Shown: positions 34,865-43,388, counted from the first letter of the stretch. The stretch: 64,000 nucleotides of DNA from Clostridium omnivorum (GCF_026012015.1 NZ_BRXR01000001.1:2257501-2321500), one strand, 5' to 3'. The notes: a model not told the origin generated them from the sequence alone. Numbers and translations: made by a program.

Positions 34865-34993
34865 GCTTTTAGGTGGCTCTGGTTCACCCCAAAATAATAA
34901 AGAAGATGTTTTCAATGCGGTCCCTGCAATTGCAATAAGAATAAATGCAAAAGCATTATTAAGTTTTTTAGAAATTTCGTAAGTTTTTGTCAT
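34850..34993 (-). CDS. agrD: AgrD-like autoinducer peptide precursor, Ser type
   Basis: 47 residues. An amphipathic N-terminal leader (MTKTYEISKKLNNAFAFILIAIAG) is followed by TALKTSSLLFW and the acidic tail GEPEPPKSLTKS. In S. aureus AgrD the ring is Cys plus four residues and is followed by DEPKVP; here GEPEPP lies in the same place and gives a five-residue ring Ser31-Leu-Leu-Phe-Trp35. With Ser instead of Cys the signal should be a lactone, as in enterococcal GBAP or S. intermedius. AAAGGAGG lies 8 bases before the ATG. Its start overlaps the end of agrB by 26 bases. Confidence 0.85.
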   Translation of the reverse strand: MTKTYEISKKLNNAFAFILIAIAGTALKTSSLLFWGEPEPPKSLTKS

Positions 34994-35561
34994 AATTAAA
35001 TCCTCCTTTAAAATCTAGTAGCTGAATTGCTTGTAGTAATAGTGTAGATATTCCACAATTTATTAACTTAATATTTTTTATACAAAACATTAAAATAAGA
35101 AACCATATAAGTGTAAAGAAGATGGATAAGCTCTTTAATATCCTTCTTCTTTTTTTACATTTAATAGGTCTGTTAGGATTTGGTTTCGGAGCTTTAGTAG
35201 AAATTAGTATAAGTGTTATTAATCCTAATAAAAAATAAACGTTATAGCTGGTGAAGGAAATACTAGGAGCAATATATGAAGTAACTATAAAAAATGCCGT
35301 GGTAAAAACTAAACACTCGAGTGTAGTGCTAAAATGCAGCCCTCCAGCAAAAAGTCTTATAGACATTAAAATTAGCAAAGAAAACATGAAGTATTTAAGC
35401 ATGCCAATAGAAAAAAATATAATAAGTAGAATCATTAACTTAATAGATTCTCCTAGTACTACTTTTAAGCCATAATTTATTTTTTCTACGTCCTCTTCTA
35501 ATGTATAAGAATTATATTTACAAATCTTAACTGTGGCAAGATCAGCTAATTTAGAAATCAT
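34968..35561 (-). CDS. agrB: AgrB-like peptide-processing membrane protease
   Basis: 197 residues, five to six membrane helices. The AgrB signature RLFAGGLHFSTTLEC carries the catalytic His76 and Cys83, seven residues apart as in the family. A basic loop (about 123-143, PNPNRPIKCKKRRR) faces the cytoplasm. AgrB cuts the AgrD tail and closes the ring by (thio)lactone formation. AGAGG precedes ATG at 35561. The 3' end runs into agrD, so translation of the two is likely coupled. Confidence 0.92.
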   Translation of the reverse strand: MISKLADLATVKICKYNSYTLEEDVEKINYGLKVVLGESIKLMILLIIFFSIGMLKYFMFSLLILMSIRLFAGGLHFSTTLECLVFTTAFFIVTSYIAPSISFTSYNVYFLLGLITLILISTKAPKPNPNRPIKCKKRRRILKSLSIFFTLIWFLILMFCIKNIKLINCGISTLLLQAIQLLDFKGGFNYDKNLRNF

Positions 35562-35581
35562 TTATTACCTCTTTCCTATAT

Positions 35582-35660
35582 CTACAATAAAATAATTACA
35601 AAAAAACAAATAAAAGTAAATAGTTTTGCATGAAATGCATAGATTTTGACACGAGTGGTC
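35582..35660 (+). repeat. 79-base promoter module, copy 1
   Basis: This segment aligns without gaps to 43310-43388 with about 13 differences in 79 bases by eye. It contains a TTGACA box (35646-35651) with only an AT-rich weak -10 region near 35670-35676. The palindrome GCATGAAATGC (35628-35638) lies just upstream of the TTGACA. It sits between divergent agrB and the bacteriocin cluster. Confidence 0.75.
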
Positions 35661-35708
35661 GTTTCGTAAAAAATATGCACTTGGTACATGAAAAAAAGCA
35701 TTTCATGC
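35628..35708. promoter_or_regulatory. Paired GCATnnnATGC palindromes around the promoter
   Basis: GCATGAAATGC at 35628-35638 and its exact reverse complement GCATTTCATGC at 35698-35708 flank the TTGACA-containing promoter. A similar GCATTTTATGC stands at 43404-43414 below copy 2. Each is a GCAT-nnn-ATGC palindrome. The symmetry fits a dimeric repressor or activator better than LytTR regulators, which use direct repeats. Confidence 0.5.
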
Positions 35709-35802
35709 TAATTGTCTTGAAATATAATTAGGAGAAAGTATAATGAAAAAATATAATATATGGAATGTTTTGCATAAAATGAAGAAAAAGGAGGAAAAAT
35801 AC

Positions 35803-36327
35803 ATGGACAAGCTATTTTTTTTACAAAATAAGAAGATAATTAATTTTGGATTATTTCTTGGGTATTTTGTTATTGCTATATTATGTGTTTCTATTGGAAT
35901 TGCTCAAATAGGATATCAAGACTTTCAAGAGATAAACAATGCCATAAAAGGAACACAATTTCCGATTTTTACAGTATTATTTCTTTTTATATTAATATTG
36001 ATGTTTTTGATGTACATCGGTTATTGGATATTGGCAAGAGTTTTATATTATTTATCGAAAATGATTTTAAAATTTACAATAGATTTCGGAATATTTCATA
36101 ATATAGTTTTAATATATAGTATGTTTTGCACAGTTGGAAATTTAGTTAATATATTTTTTATAGATAAAATAAATATAGTATTTCTTGTATTTATAAATCC
36201 TGTTTTTATTTTGGGATATTGGTTTATCTTTTTTGTATCAAGAAGTGGCCTTAAGTTAACTAATAAAAAATCATACATAATGACTTTAATATTTTTTACT
36301 TTTAATTTAATTGTTAGTAAATTGTAG
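35803..36327 (+). CDS. Hypothetical membrane protein at head of bacteriocin cluster
   Basis: 174 residues with four to five membrane helices (about 14-35, 50-80, 95-120, 130-150, 155-172). No family recognised. AAGGAGG lies 8 bases before ATG at 35803. An in-frame ATG at 35743, itself behind AGGAG, would add a 20-residue basic tail (MKKYNIWNVLHKMKKKEEKY); the internal site looks stronger. It ends 12 bases before the bacteriocin precursor. A role in immunity or maturation is possible from position only. Confidence 0.6.
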   Translation: MDKLFFLQNKKIINFGLFLGYFVIAILCVSIGIAQIGYQDFQEINNAIKGTQFPIFTVLFLFILILMFLMYIGYWILARVLYYLSKMILKFTIDFGIFHNIVLIYSMFCTVGNLVNIFFIDKINIVFLVFINPVFILGYWFIFFVSRSGLKLTNKKSYIMTLIFFTFNLIVSKL

Positions 36328-36339
36328 GGGGGTTGAATT

Positions 36340-36666
36340 ATGAGTTCAATGGTCATTAATTCAAGCAATAATCAATTATCTAAGAAGATTTTTCTAAGCG
36401 TAGGGGCATGTGTGTTACTGGCACTTTTATTTCAAATAACTGGAGGCTTCGGTTTTGAAATAAGTAAAATAACCGGATTGTCCGAAGTTGCAATAGGAGC
36501 TGGTATAACATTAGCTTATAACGCTTATAGAAGAGGACAGTCATTTAAAAGAGCTTTATCAATATTCTTTTCATGGTGTATTGTTAGCATACTTATTTCT
36601 ATAGGATTGGATTTACTACTTTGGTTGATAGCACGTTATGGAATTCCATATGTAGCAAGTTGGTAA
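36340..36666 (+). CDS. Putative circular bacteriocin precursor (AS-48/circularin-like)
   Basis: 108 residues: a leader with hydrophobic stretch (about 17-34) and a core ending in Trp108. It lines up with the AS-48 precursor: leader SKKIFLSVGACVLLALL with SKIFILMALSFLGLALF, then core SKITGLSEVAIGAGITL with AKEFGIPAAVAGTVLNV. This puts the core at roughly Ile41-Trp108, about 68 residues against 70 for AS-48. The core carries six Lys/Arg and two acids, and consists of amphipathic to hydrophobic helices (60-108). AGGGGGG precedes the ATG. The downstream genes are those of a circular bacteriocin locus. The cleavage site and cyclisation are inferred. Confidence 0.6.
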   Translation: MSSMVINSSNNQLSKKIFLSVGACVLLALLFQITGGFGFEISKITGLSEVAIGAGITLAYNAYRRGQSFKRALSIFFSWCIVSILISIGLDLLLWLIARYGIPYVASW

Positions 36667-36785
36667 AATTATAAAAAGTAGGTTATGTATGATTTTTATT
36701 AGATAAATAGTAATGTGCTTTAAAGCAATATATTTAAAGCACATTACTTAATTAAATAACAACTAGATAGATATAGGTGATTAAT

Positions 36786-38159
36786 ATGCATTACAATTTT
36801 AAAATATACTTCATATATATGTTAAAAATAACAAGAAACAAGTTATTATATGTTTTAACAAATTCTTTTAAAAACGACGAAAATTTTAAGGTTTATGTTG
36901 AAAAGTGGATGACCTCTTTTTATTATTATAGTATTTTGCTGTATATTTTTTGGTTTTTAGTAATTGGATTGTTAGAATTATTATTTTTTCCAGTTTCATA
37001 TGATCTGCCACAGCATATAATAATTAGAATTTCATTAATGAAGATTTTAGTGTTAATTCTAATAGTTACCGTGATTGGGAACATAAAAATGGAATATGAT
37101 ATAGTTGCGTTTATAGAAAATATGAGCTTAAATATTGATAAAAAACGAAAATTCATTATACAAACATTTTTCTATAATTCATTTTTTATATGGTGTATTG
37201 TATGTGTATTATTCTTACCTTTAATTATAGTACCTGCATTATTTTTAAAATTTAATTTTTTGAAAGATATATTCATTATTCTATACATAATATTAACTAG
37301 TTCCTGTATAATATCCTTTTTTAGATTACTAAAAAGGGCATTAAACAATACTAAGAAAAAATCAAATACTTTTTTAATCAAAATGATGTATAGTACTATA
37401 ATTTGTATAATTCCGTACATAATGAACAAGTTCTACTATTATTATGAGCTTATAAAGAATAATAAAATGGCCATTATTGATATGATATACAATAATTTTG
37501 GTGTGAAAATTGAAAGTTTAATTTTCCATAATAATTACACATTATTATTATGTACGCTTATTATATTAAGTATTATTGCAGCTACAAAATACATGTCTGA
37601 TAAAGTTTTAAATTATCAAGATGAAAAGAATAAAGAATTAAAAATAAGACGATTCAATAAAATATTGAGCGTATTCGTTGAATTATATAGAAGATATGGA
37701 ATTATTGATGAGGATTTAATTGTAATCACAATTTTTTTATCATTTCTAAACTTACTATTAAATTATAGTGGTAAAAATACTTTAGCAGTAAATTCAATTA
37801 TGTTATTTATTTTGATGAATTTAACGTTTAGAAGGTATAATACTGAGTTTATTTTATATTTAAGAAGAATAAACGTAAGTGTTTTTAAAATAACACTAAT
37901 GAATTCATTTTATACTTTTTTTAAACTTATTATATTATTAATACCTTTTACATTAATGAATAAATTTACCCAGCTTTTTTTGTTTGAATATTTTGTGATT
38001 AATATACCATTTGTTTATATAACAAACCTTATATATGTAATTATTCTTAAAAAGCTATCTTTTTATTTTAGAGGAGAACTATTGAAAAAAGTAACAGGCT
38101 ATATTGCGATTATAACGATGTCTTTAATAGTATATAGTATTTTTTCGATAATCTTGTAA
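36786..38159 (+). CDS. Large membrane protein, circular-bacteriocin B-type
   Basis: 457 residues, around ten membrane helices spaced over the full length, few charged residues in helices, no catalytic motif seen. Size, topology and position right after the precursor match CirB/As-48B, which are needed for maturation or cyclisation in circular bacteriocin producers. Family identity is position-based because these proteins diverge strongly. ATG at 36786 follows AGGTGAT; a longer start lies 3 codons upstream. Base composition is noticeably more AT-rich than the flanking housekeeping genes. Confidence 0.55.
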   Translation: MHYNFKIYFIYMLKITRNKLLYVLTNSFKNDENFKVYVEKWMTSFYYYSILLYIFWFLVIGLLELLFFPVSYDLPQHIIIRISLMKILVLILIVTVIGNIKMEYDIVAFIENMSLNIDKKRKFIIQTFFYNSFFIWCIVCVLFLPLIIVPALFLKFNFLKDIFIILYIILTSSCIISFFRLLKRALNNTKKKSNTFLIKMMYSTIICIIPYIMNKFYYYYELIKNNKMAIIDMIYNNFGVKIESLIFHNNYTLLLCTLIILSIIAATKYMSDKVLNYQDEKNKELKIRRFNKILSVFVELYRRYGIIDEDLIVITIFLSFLNLLLNYSGKNTLAVNSIMLFILMNLTFRRYNTEFILYLRRINVSVFKITLMNSFYTFFKLIILLIPFTLMNKFTQLFLFEYFVINIPFVYITNLIYVIILKKLSFYFRGELLKKVTGYIAIITMSLIVYSIFSIIL

Positions 38160-38214
38160 TATATAAATACTATTTTCAGGTTTTTTATAAGAATTTATGG
38201 TGGGGGAAGAATGA

Positions 38215-38769
38215 ATGAGTACAATATATAAGATGCTTAAGAATAATAAAAGAGTACTTGTATTTCCAATTGTGATTTGGGTTACATTTACAGTGATTTC
38301 TTTATGTGATGTATATTCACTTAAGGGTAATTTCACTACTATTAATCTAAATGTTGCAAATTTAAAATGGAGTGAACTTTTTTTTCATAATGCGTCTTCT
38401 GCTATTCTTATGATACTTTTGGGAAATCTAACGTTTGGAATTGCTTCAAGCCTAATGCTATTATATAATGCATATTTAACATCTGCTTCAATCTATTATG
38501 TTTATCTTAATAGTGGATCTATAATTTACTCAGTTCTCTTAATTTTTACACATGGTTTGATTGAGATATTAGCAATTTCTTTAGCTTTTCTTTTATCTAC
38601 TTCAACATTAAGAAAATTTATAAATAAGAGGTATAATGCAAAAAAGTTTTATATTAACTCTGTATCTGAAAAAATGAGTATATTTATTACAATATTAACA
38701 TTATTATTGTTTGCGGCAATAATTGAAGCAAATATAAGTTTTTTAGTAGCTAAACAATTTATAAAATAA
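38215..38769 (+). CDS. DUF95/SpoIIM-like membrane protein, circular-bacteriocin C-type
   Basis: 184 residues with about five membrane helices. THGLIEILAISLAF is the DUF95 (SpoIIM family) hallmark. DUF95 proteins such as CirC and As-48C are constant members of circular bacteriocin clusters and probably help secretion or cyclisation with the next gene's ATPase. GTGGGGGAAG lies before the ATG. The gap to the ATPase gene is 16 bases. Confidence 0.75.
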   Translation: MSTIYKMLKNNKRVLVFPIVIWVTFTVISLCDVYSLKGNFTTINLNVANLKWSELFFHNASSAILMILLGNLTFGIASSLMLLYNAYLTSASIYYVYLNSGSIIYSVLLIFTHGLIEILAISLAFLLSTSTLRKFINKRYNAKKFYINSVSEKMSIFITILTLLLFAAIIEANISFLVAKQFIK

Positions 38770-38785
38770 TTTAAGGAGATAGATG

Positions 38786-39466
38786 ATGAAGCTAGAAATT
38801 CAAAATTTAAGAAAAAATTATAATACAGAGATATTAAAAGGAATTTCAGTTGTTCTTGAAAGCAATAAAATTTATTCTTTACTCGGAAAGAATGGTGCTG
38901 GTAAAACTACTTTTATGAAAATATTATCTGGACAAATAAAATATAATGAAGGAATGATTAAATTTCATGGAGATCTAAATCATGATGATATAAGCTATAC
39001 GCCAGAAAGTGGCGTCTTTCTAGAATACTTAACAGGACATGAACATCTAGAATTAATTAAAGAAATGAAAAAACTAGATTTTAATGATAGTTATTTGAGT
39101 AAGTATGCAAAGAAGTTTAATATATATGATTTTTGGGACGAGTTGGTAATCAATTACTCTCATGGAATGAGGCATCAGTTATCATTAGCAATGGCATTAT
39201 TAACTTCACCTAAAGTACTGCTATTGGACGAACCATTAACCTCACTTGATCCTATAAATGTAAAGTTCACAAAGGATATCCTACTAGACTATGCAGATGA
39301 GGGGAATATTGTAATAATATCAACACATATATTGCCAATCGCATCTCAACTTAGTAATGATATTTTAGTACTAGTAGATGGAAAGTTTGTTGAGTTAAAA
39401 AATAAATATAATAATAAGGATAGAGATTGTGAATTTGAAGAAAAAATTATAAGCTTGTTAAAATAA
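38786..39466 (+). CDS. ABC transporter ATP-binding protein, circular-bacteriocin D-type
   Basis: 226 residues, single nucleotide-binding domain. Walker A LLGKNGAGKTTF, signature YSHGMRHQLSLA (a variant of LSGGQ), Walker B VLLLDEP and switch His in STHIL. In circular bacteriocin clusters this ATPase pairs with the DUF95 membrane protein for export and self-protection. AAGGAG precedes two tandem ATGs; I choose the second (38786) for spacing. No own membrane domain. Confidence 0.85.
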   Translation: MKLEIQNLRKNYNTEILKGISVVLESNKIYSLLGKNGAGKTTFMKILSGQIKYNEGMIKFHGDLNHDDISYTPESGVFLEYLTGHEHLELIKEMKKLDFNDSYLSKYAKKFNIYDFWDELVINYSHGMRHQLSLAMALLTSPKVLLLDEPLTSLDPINVKFTKDILLDYADEGNIVIISTHILPIASQLSNDILVLVDGKFVELKNKYNNKDRDCEFEEKIISLLK

Positions 39467-39560
39467 ATAGTTATTTGTATAAAAGAGTATTATATTATCT
39501 GCAAAAAAGCTTTTTATATTATAAATATTAAAGAAAAAATAGTGAAAGGACACACTAAAT

Positions 39561-39854
39561 ATGATTTTACAAAGTTTATTTTTTAAAATAATTTTTTTGT
39601 TTATTGTTGTGATTATTTTCGATAAGATATTTGAAAGGGCAAATATAAATAAAAAGATAAAAGGTTTCTTAAATATAAACTCAAAGAAAAAGAATGTAAT
39701 TTTTCATAGTATAACGTGCATTATTTTTATTTCATTAATTAGTATAATTTTCAAATCTTATTTTAAGAGTTATATAATCAGTCTTATAAAATTAAGTGTA
39801 TTTACAATATTTCTACTTTCATATCTAAAAATAGACAAAATTATCAATGAATAA
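39561..39854 (+). CDS. Small membrane protein, possible bacteriocin immunity
   Basis: 97 residues with three hydrophobic segments (about 2-21, 46-63, 69-88) and a basic loop INKKIKGFLNINSKKK between the first two; strongly positive overall. The size, charge and place after the ABC ATPase match the small immunity-type proteins (As-48D1, CirE) of circular bacteriocin loci. GAAAGGA lies upstream of ATG. Homology itself cannot be seen because these proteins share little sequence. Confidence 0.5.
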   Translation: MILQSLFFKIIFLFIVVIIFDKIFERANINKKIKGFLNINSKKKNVIFHSITCIIFISLISIIFKSYFKSYIISLIKLSVFTIFLLSYLKIDKIINE

Positions 39855-39994
39855 GATAAACAGTTTATGATAAGATATTTATTTAATGGGTTAATATAAT
39901 TGATAATTTATAATGCCATATTGAAAATTAAATTTAGATATTGGGAAGATTGAGTGGCATGAACATGAAATTATACTGGAAAGGGAATTTTTTT

Positions 39995-41137
39995 ATGAAA
40001 AAGAAATATATGGTTATATTTATAACTATTTTTATAATCTTAGTCTCTAGTATTAGTTTATATGCAATAAATAGAAGCGGAAGAAGTGTTAATAGAACAG
40101 CCCCAATAGCACTCTATACTATACCGGATAGGGAAAAAGTATTTGTAAATGGTATTGTTACCCCTGAAAAAACAGAGAATATTTTTTTAGACAACACAAA
40201 AGGAAATGTAAATAAAGTTTCTGTTAACAATGGACAAGCAGTAAAGAAAGGGGATATCCTTTTTACTTATAAAAATGATCAAATTACTGATCAAGTAGAA
40301 CAATTAAACAGGCAGATTACTTCAAGTAACAATCAAAAAAAGCAGTTCAGTGAAAAGTTGACTGAAGCAAAGAAGCTTTTAGCAAAGCAGAAGGAAGAAG
40401 CAAAAAATCAAGGGTTACAGAGTGAAACTGAAAACAACGCAGCAATTGCTGCAACACAAACTTCTGGTACGGAAGCTCAGATCAGTGGCTATCAGGATCA
40501 AATAGATTCTATCCAAAACCAAATTGATACAAATCAAGATCAGCTTAAGATATTAAAAGAAAAAGAATTTACTGTAGTAACTTCTCCAATAGATGGGAAA
40601 GTACTTCTAAGCGATTCTCAGAAGGATATTACAAAGCCATTTATTGTAATAGAATCAGTTTCTTTTTATATAAAAGGAAATGTTAATGAGAAGGATCAGC
40701 CAAAGCTTAAAGAGAATCAAACTGCAGATATATTTATATTTTCTACAAAAAAAACCTTGACTGGTAAGGTAAAGAATATAGGTAACAGACCAGTAACAGA
40801 ACCTAGTACTCAAGCTGTTGCTGGGGGCAGTTCAAATAATATATCCTATTACGATGTAAATATATCCATAGATTCTCAAGAATACATAACCAACGGATTT
40901 CATGTACAAGTTACGGTTAAGCTTTCATCAGAAAAAATAAAAATACCAAAGAGTTCTATTTTTGAAGAAGCAGGAAAAAAATATGTATTTAAAACAGTAA
41001 ATAAAAAGCTAACTAAGCAGGAAGTCACCTATGAGGGTGACAACTCTTCTGAAGTTGTTGTTATTTCGGGATTAAAAGAAAACGACAATATAGCAAAAAA
41101 TGCTAAAGACATGAAGGAAGGTATGTCTGTTGAGTAA
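39995..41137 (+). CDS. HlyD/MFP-type adaptor subunit of export system
   Basis: 380 residues. One N-terminal membrane helix (about 5-22), a lipoyl-like half (GNVNKVSVNNGQAVKKGDILF), a long coiled coil (about 95-185, rich in Gln and Lys), then the second lipoyl half and beta-barrel. This is a periplasmic-adaptor-like protein of MacAB/YknX type. ATG at 39995 follows AAAGGGA by about 9 bases; upstream starts at 39941-39965 lack sites. Matches As-48F in the AS-48EFGH transporter. The next gene starts inside its last 8 bases. Confidence 0.85.
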   Translation: MKKKYMVIFITIFIILVSSISLYAINRSGRSVNRTAPIALYTIPDREKVFVNGIVTPEKTENIFLDNTKGNVNKVSVNNGQAVKKGDILFTYKNDQITDQVEQLNRQITSSNNQKKQFSEKLTEAKKLLAKQKEEAKNQGLQSETENNAAIAATQTSGTEAQISGYQDQIDSIQNQIDTNQDQLKILKEKEFTVVTSPIDGKVLLSDSQKDITKPFIVIESVSFYIKGNVNEKDQPKLKENQTADIFIFSTKKTLTGKVKNIGNRPVTEPSTQAVAGGSSNNISYYDVNISIDSQEYITNGFHVQVTVKLSSEKIKIPKSSIFEEAGKKYVFKTVNKKLTKQEVTYEGDNSSEVVVISGLKENDNIAKNAKDMKEGMSVE

Positions 41138-41816
41138 GCTAATCGATTTAATTAATATAAATAAGTATTATAAGTTAAGAGAGGATAAATTACATGCGTT
41201 AAAGGATATAAACCTCACCATCGAACAAGGAGAATTTCTCATGATTATGGGAAAGTCAGGCAGCGGAAAAACAACGCTATTAAATCTTCTTGGATTTCTT
41301 GATCGCTTTGATGAAGGAAATTATATATTTAATGGTAATGATGTAACTAATTTCAATGAAAATCAAAAATCTGATTTAAGAAATAGTTACATGGGGTTTA
41401 TATTTCAACAGTTCCACTTAATAGATTCTTTAACTATTGGTCAGAACGTTGAGCTTCCACTGCTCTATAAAGAGAAGGGTACTATATCTAAAAAAGAGAA
41501 GAATAGGAGAGTCGAAAAGTATTTGGATATTGTTGGATTGTTAAATAAGAAGAAACAAACACCTTCGGAATTATCCGGAGGGCAGCAGCAGCGAATTGCC
41601 ATAGCTAGGGCTCTTATTAATGATCCATATGTAATTTTCGCTGATGAGCCTACTGGTGCATTGGACAGCGAAACTGGTGAGGATATTATGAATATACTTA
41701 AGATACTAAACGAAGAAAAAAAAACTATAATTATGGTAACTCATGATAGTGATTTGACTAAGTATGCCAATAAAGTAATTTATATAAAAGATGGATTGAT
41801 AACAAAGGTGGATTAA
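41130..41816 (+). CDS. ABC transporter ATP-binding protein, MacB/LolD type
   Basis: 228 residues. Walker [13 protein letters not shown]-loop FQQFHL, signature [15 protein letters not shown], Walker [13 protein letters not shown], and switch His in VTHD. Typical of FtsX-type transporter ATPases. It starts at TTG (41130) overlapping the adaptor gene by 8 bases and ends 2 bases before the permease, so the three are one transporter. Corresponds to As-48G. Confidence 0.93.
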   Translation: MSKLIDLININKYYKLREDKLHALKDINLTIEQGEFLMIMGKSGSGKTTLLNLLGFLDRFDEGNYIFNGNDVTNFNENQKSDLRNSYMGFIFQQFHLIDSLTIGQNVELPLLYKEKGTISKKEKNRRVEKYLDIVGLLNKKKQTPSELSGGQQQRIAIARALINDPYVIFADEPTGALDSETGEDIMNILKILNEEKKTIIMVTHDSDLTKYANKVIYIKDGLITKVD

Positions 41817-41818
41817 AT

Positions 41819-43000
41819 ATGTCTATAATTAACTTGTTTAGAACTTCAATATATAGTCTAAAATCACATAAATTAAGAGTTTTTCTTACAATGATAGGAA
41901 TTATCATAGGCATAAGTTCCGTAGTTACAATTCTATCCATCGGAGATGGTTTAAAAGCAGAGGTAAATAAATCAGTGGAGGATACTAGTGCAAATAGGAT
42001 AAATATCTATTTTGAGTCAGAGAATATTGGAGCAGACTTAACCTTGATTGAACCTTTCAGCAAAATAGATGCTTATTACCTTAAGAATATAGATGGAGTA
42101 GAGAAGGTAGAAGCTAGTCAAGGTATTGCAGGAATAAGCTTTACTTCTGTGCAAGTAACTTGTTTTGATAAGAATGCAACAATTATGATAGACAGTTATG
42201 AAGGTAAAAGTTTAAATATTAAATACGGACGTTTCTTTAAAGAAAATGAAAATGCTTCAAAATTAATAGTAATTAATTTTGAAGCAGCAAAAAGCCTTTT
42301 TGATTCTCCTGAAAAAGCTATTGGTAGAGGAGTATCCATAAATGGGGTTAATTATGAGGTAATAGGAGTTTTAGGGGAACCTGGAGCATTTTCGCTAGCT
42401 GGTACCTCAAGTTATGTATCAAAAAGTGCTAAAGAAGAAATAAATTCAAATGATACTATATCAAGTATAGATGTTTATTTTAAAGCAGGAGAGGATAAAA
42501 ATAGGGTTTTCGAAGACATAAAAAAAGAGTTAAAACAGCAACATCCTAATTTAAAAGGTGAATATAAACTTCAAGATCCTCAGGCTATTACTAAAGCCTT
42601 TGAAAAGATTATAGGAGGGTTAACTGCCTTTATTGCGCTAGTTACTGGGATATCCCTATTTGTTGGTGGGATAGGTGTAATGAATATCATGTATGTTTCT
42701 GTATCTGAAAGAAAAAGAGAAATTGGTATAAGAAGAGCTATTGGAGCAAAGCCGAAAAGTATTTTACTTCAATTTCTATTTGAAGCAATTCTAGTAACTG
42801 GAACAGGCGGTTTAATAGGTATTCTTTGTGGATTCTTATTTGGTAAAGTTGCTAGCATTTTTTTACCATTCCGACCAGTTCTAACTGTAAATAGTTTTAT
42901 TGGCGCAACACTTACTTCTGTTCTAGTAGGAATAATCTTCGGGATAATACCAGCAATTAATGCATCAAGGATGGATCCAATTAAGGCAATATATCTCTAG
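41819..43000 (+). CDS. FtsX-like ABC permease, MacB type
   Basis: 393 residues. One N-terminal helix, a MacB-type periplasmic core domain (about 45-250), then three C-terminal helices with the FtsX motif VSERKREIGIRRAIGAKPKSI. With the adaptor and ATPase it forms a tripartite-style mechanotransmission exporter, here probably for bacteriocin export or immunity (As-48H). It is the last gene of the cluster, followed by a terminator 34 bases later. Confidence 0.92.
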   Translation: MSIINLFRTSIYSLKSHKLRVFLTMIGIIIGISSVVTILSIGDGLKAEVNKSVEDTSANRINIYFESENIGADLTLIEPFSKIDAYYLKNIDGVEKVEASQGIAGISFTSVQVTCFDKNATIMIDSYEGKSLNIKYGRFFKENENASKLIVINFEAAKSLFDSPEKAIGRGVSINGVNYEVIGVLGEPGAFSLAGTSSYVSKSAKEEINSNDTISSIDVYFKAGEDKNRVFEDIKKELKQQHPNLKGEYKLQDPQAITKAFEKIIGGLTAFIALVTGISLFVGGIGVMNIMYVSVSERKREIGIRRAIGAKPKSILLQFLFEAILVTGTGGLIGILCGFLFGKVASIFLPFRPVLTVNSFIGATLTSVLVGIIFGIIPAINASRMDPIKAIYL

Positions 43001-43033
43001 TATTAAAGAATGTATTATGCATTTTTTAGAGGA

Positions 43034-43085
43034 TTACAAAAAGAAACGTCCATTTGGGGGAAAATGGGCGTTTCTCTTTGTAATT
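43034..43085. terminator. Bidirectional terminator after transporter
   Basis: ATTACAAAAAGAAACGTCCATT (with a mismatch) pairs with AAATGGGCGTTTCTCTTTGTAAT around GGGGG-containing loop. It ends the plus-strand cluster and the minus-strand zinc-ribbon gene. Confidence 0.75.
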
Positions 43086-43089
43086 ATTA

Positions 43090-43284
43090 TTATTTGAAAA
43101 TTTCTGGATTACAAGCATTTAATTCTACATAGCCGCAGTTAGGGCAAACCCAAGCATTAACTTCCGAAGTTTTTGCAAAGGCTCCCTTTAAACCGGACTC
43201 TTTTCTTTGGATAATTAATGAAGGAAAATCAACCTGGTATGCTTCCTCCATTTTTGTTTTACATCTTAAACAATCTTTATTCAT
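43090..43284 (-). CDS. Small zinc-ribbon protein
   Basis: 64 residues. CLRCKTKM near the N-terminus and CPNCGYVELNA near the C-terminus form two CxxC knuckles about 38 residues apart, as in DUF6487-like small zinc-ribbon proteins. No DNA-binding or membrane segment. AAAGAGGTG lies before ATG at 43284. It is divergent from the small membrane gene run and shares copy 2 of the promoter module. Confidence 0.7.
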   Translation of the reverse strand: MNKDCLRCKTKMEEAYQVDFPSLIIQRKESGLKGAFAKTSEVNAWVCPNCGYVELNACNPEIFK

Positions 43285-43309
43285 GTTTATGCACCTCTTT
43301 TAATACTAT

Positions 43310-43388
43310 CTATAATAAAATCATTACAAAAAAACTAATAGATGTAAATGCTTTTGTATGAAACGCATAAATTTTGACACGAACGGCC
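43310..43388 (+). repeat. 79-base promoter module, copy 2
   Basis: Ungapped match to 35582-35660, about 66 of 79 positions identical by eye. It has TTGACA (43374-43379) and TAAGAT (43398-43403) with an 18-base spacer, a much better -10 than copy 1. GCATTTTATGC (43404-43414) lies just below. The counterpart of the upstream palindrome is degenerate here (GTATGAAACGC at 43356). Confidence 0.75.

Noticed and set aside
36096-36368. Minus-strand frames inside the bacteriocin cluster (for example 36096-36368, 37172-37429)
   Set aside because: AT-rich antisense frames without ribosome sites, opposite genes with clear starts.
36340-36666. Holin or generic small membrane protein in place of a bacteriocin precursor
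   Set aside because: Not fully excluded, but the leader/core alignment to AS-48, the terminal Trp and the downstream gene order fit a circular bacteriocin better.
39941-39994. Longer N-terminus for the HlyD-type adaptor
   Set aside because: AAAGGGA sits just before ATG at 39995, and the extra residues would precede the membrane anchor without purpose.
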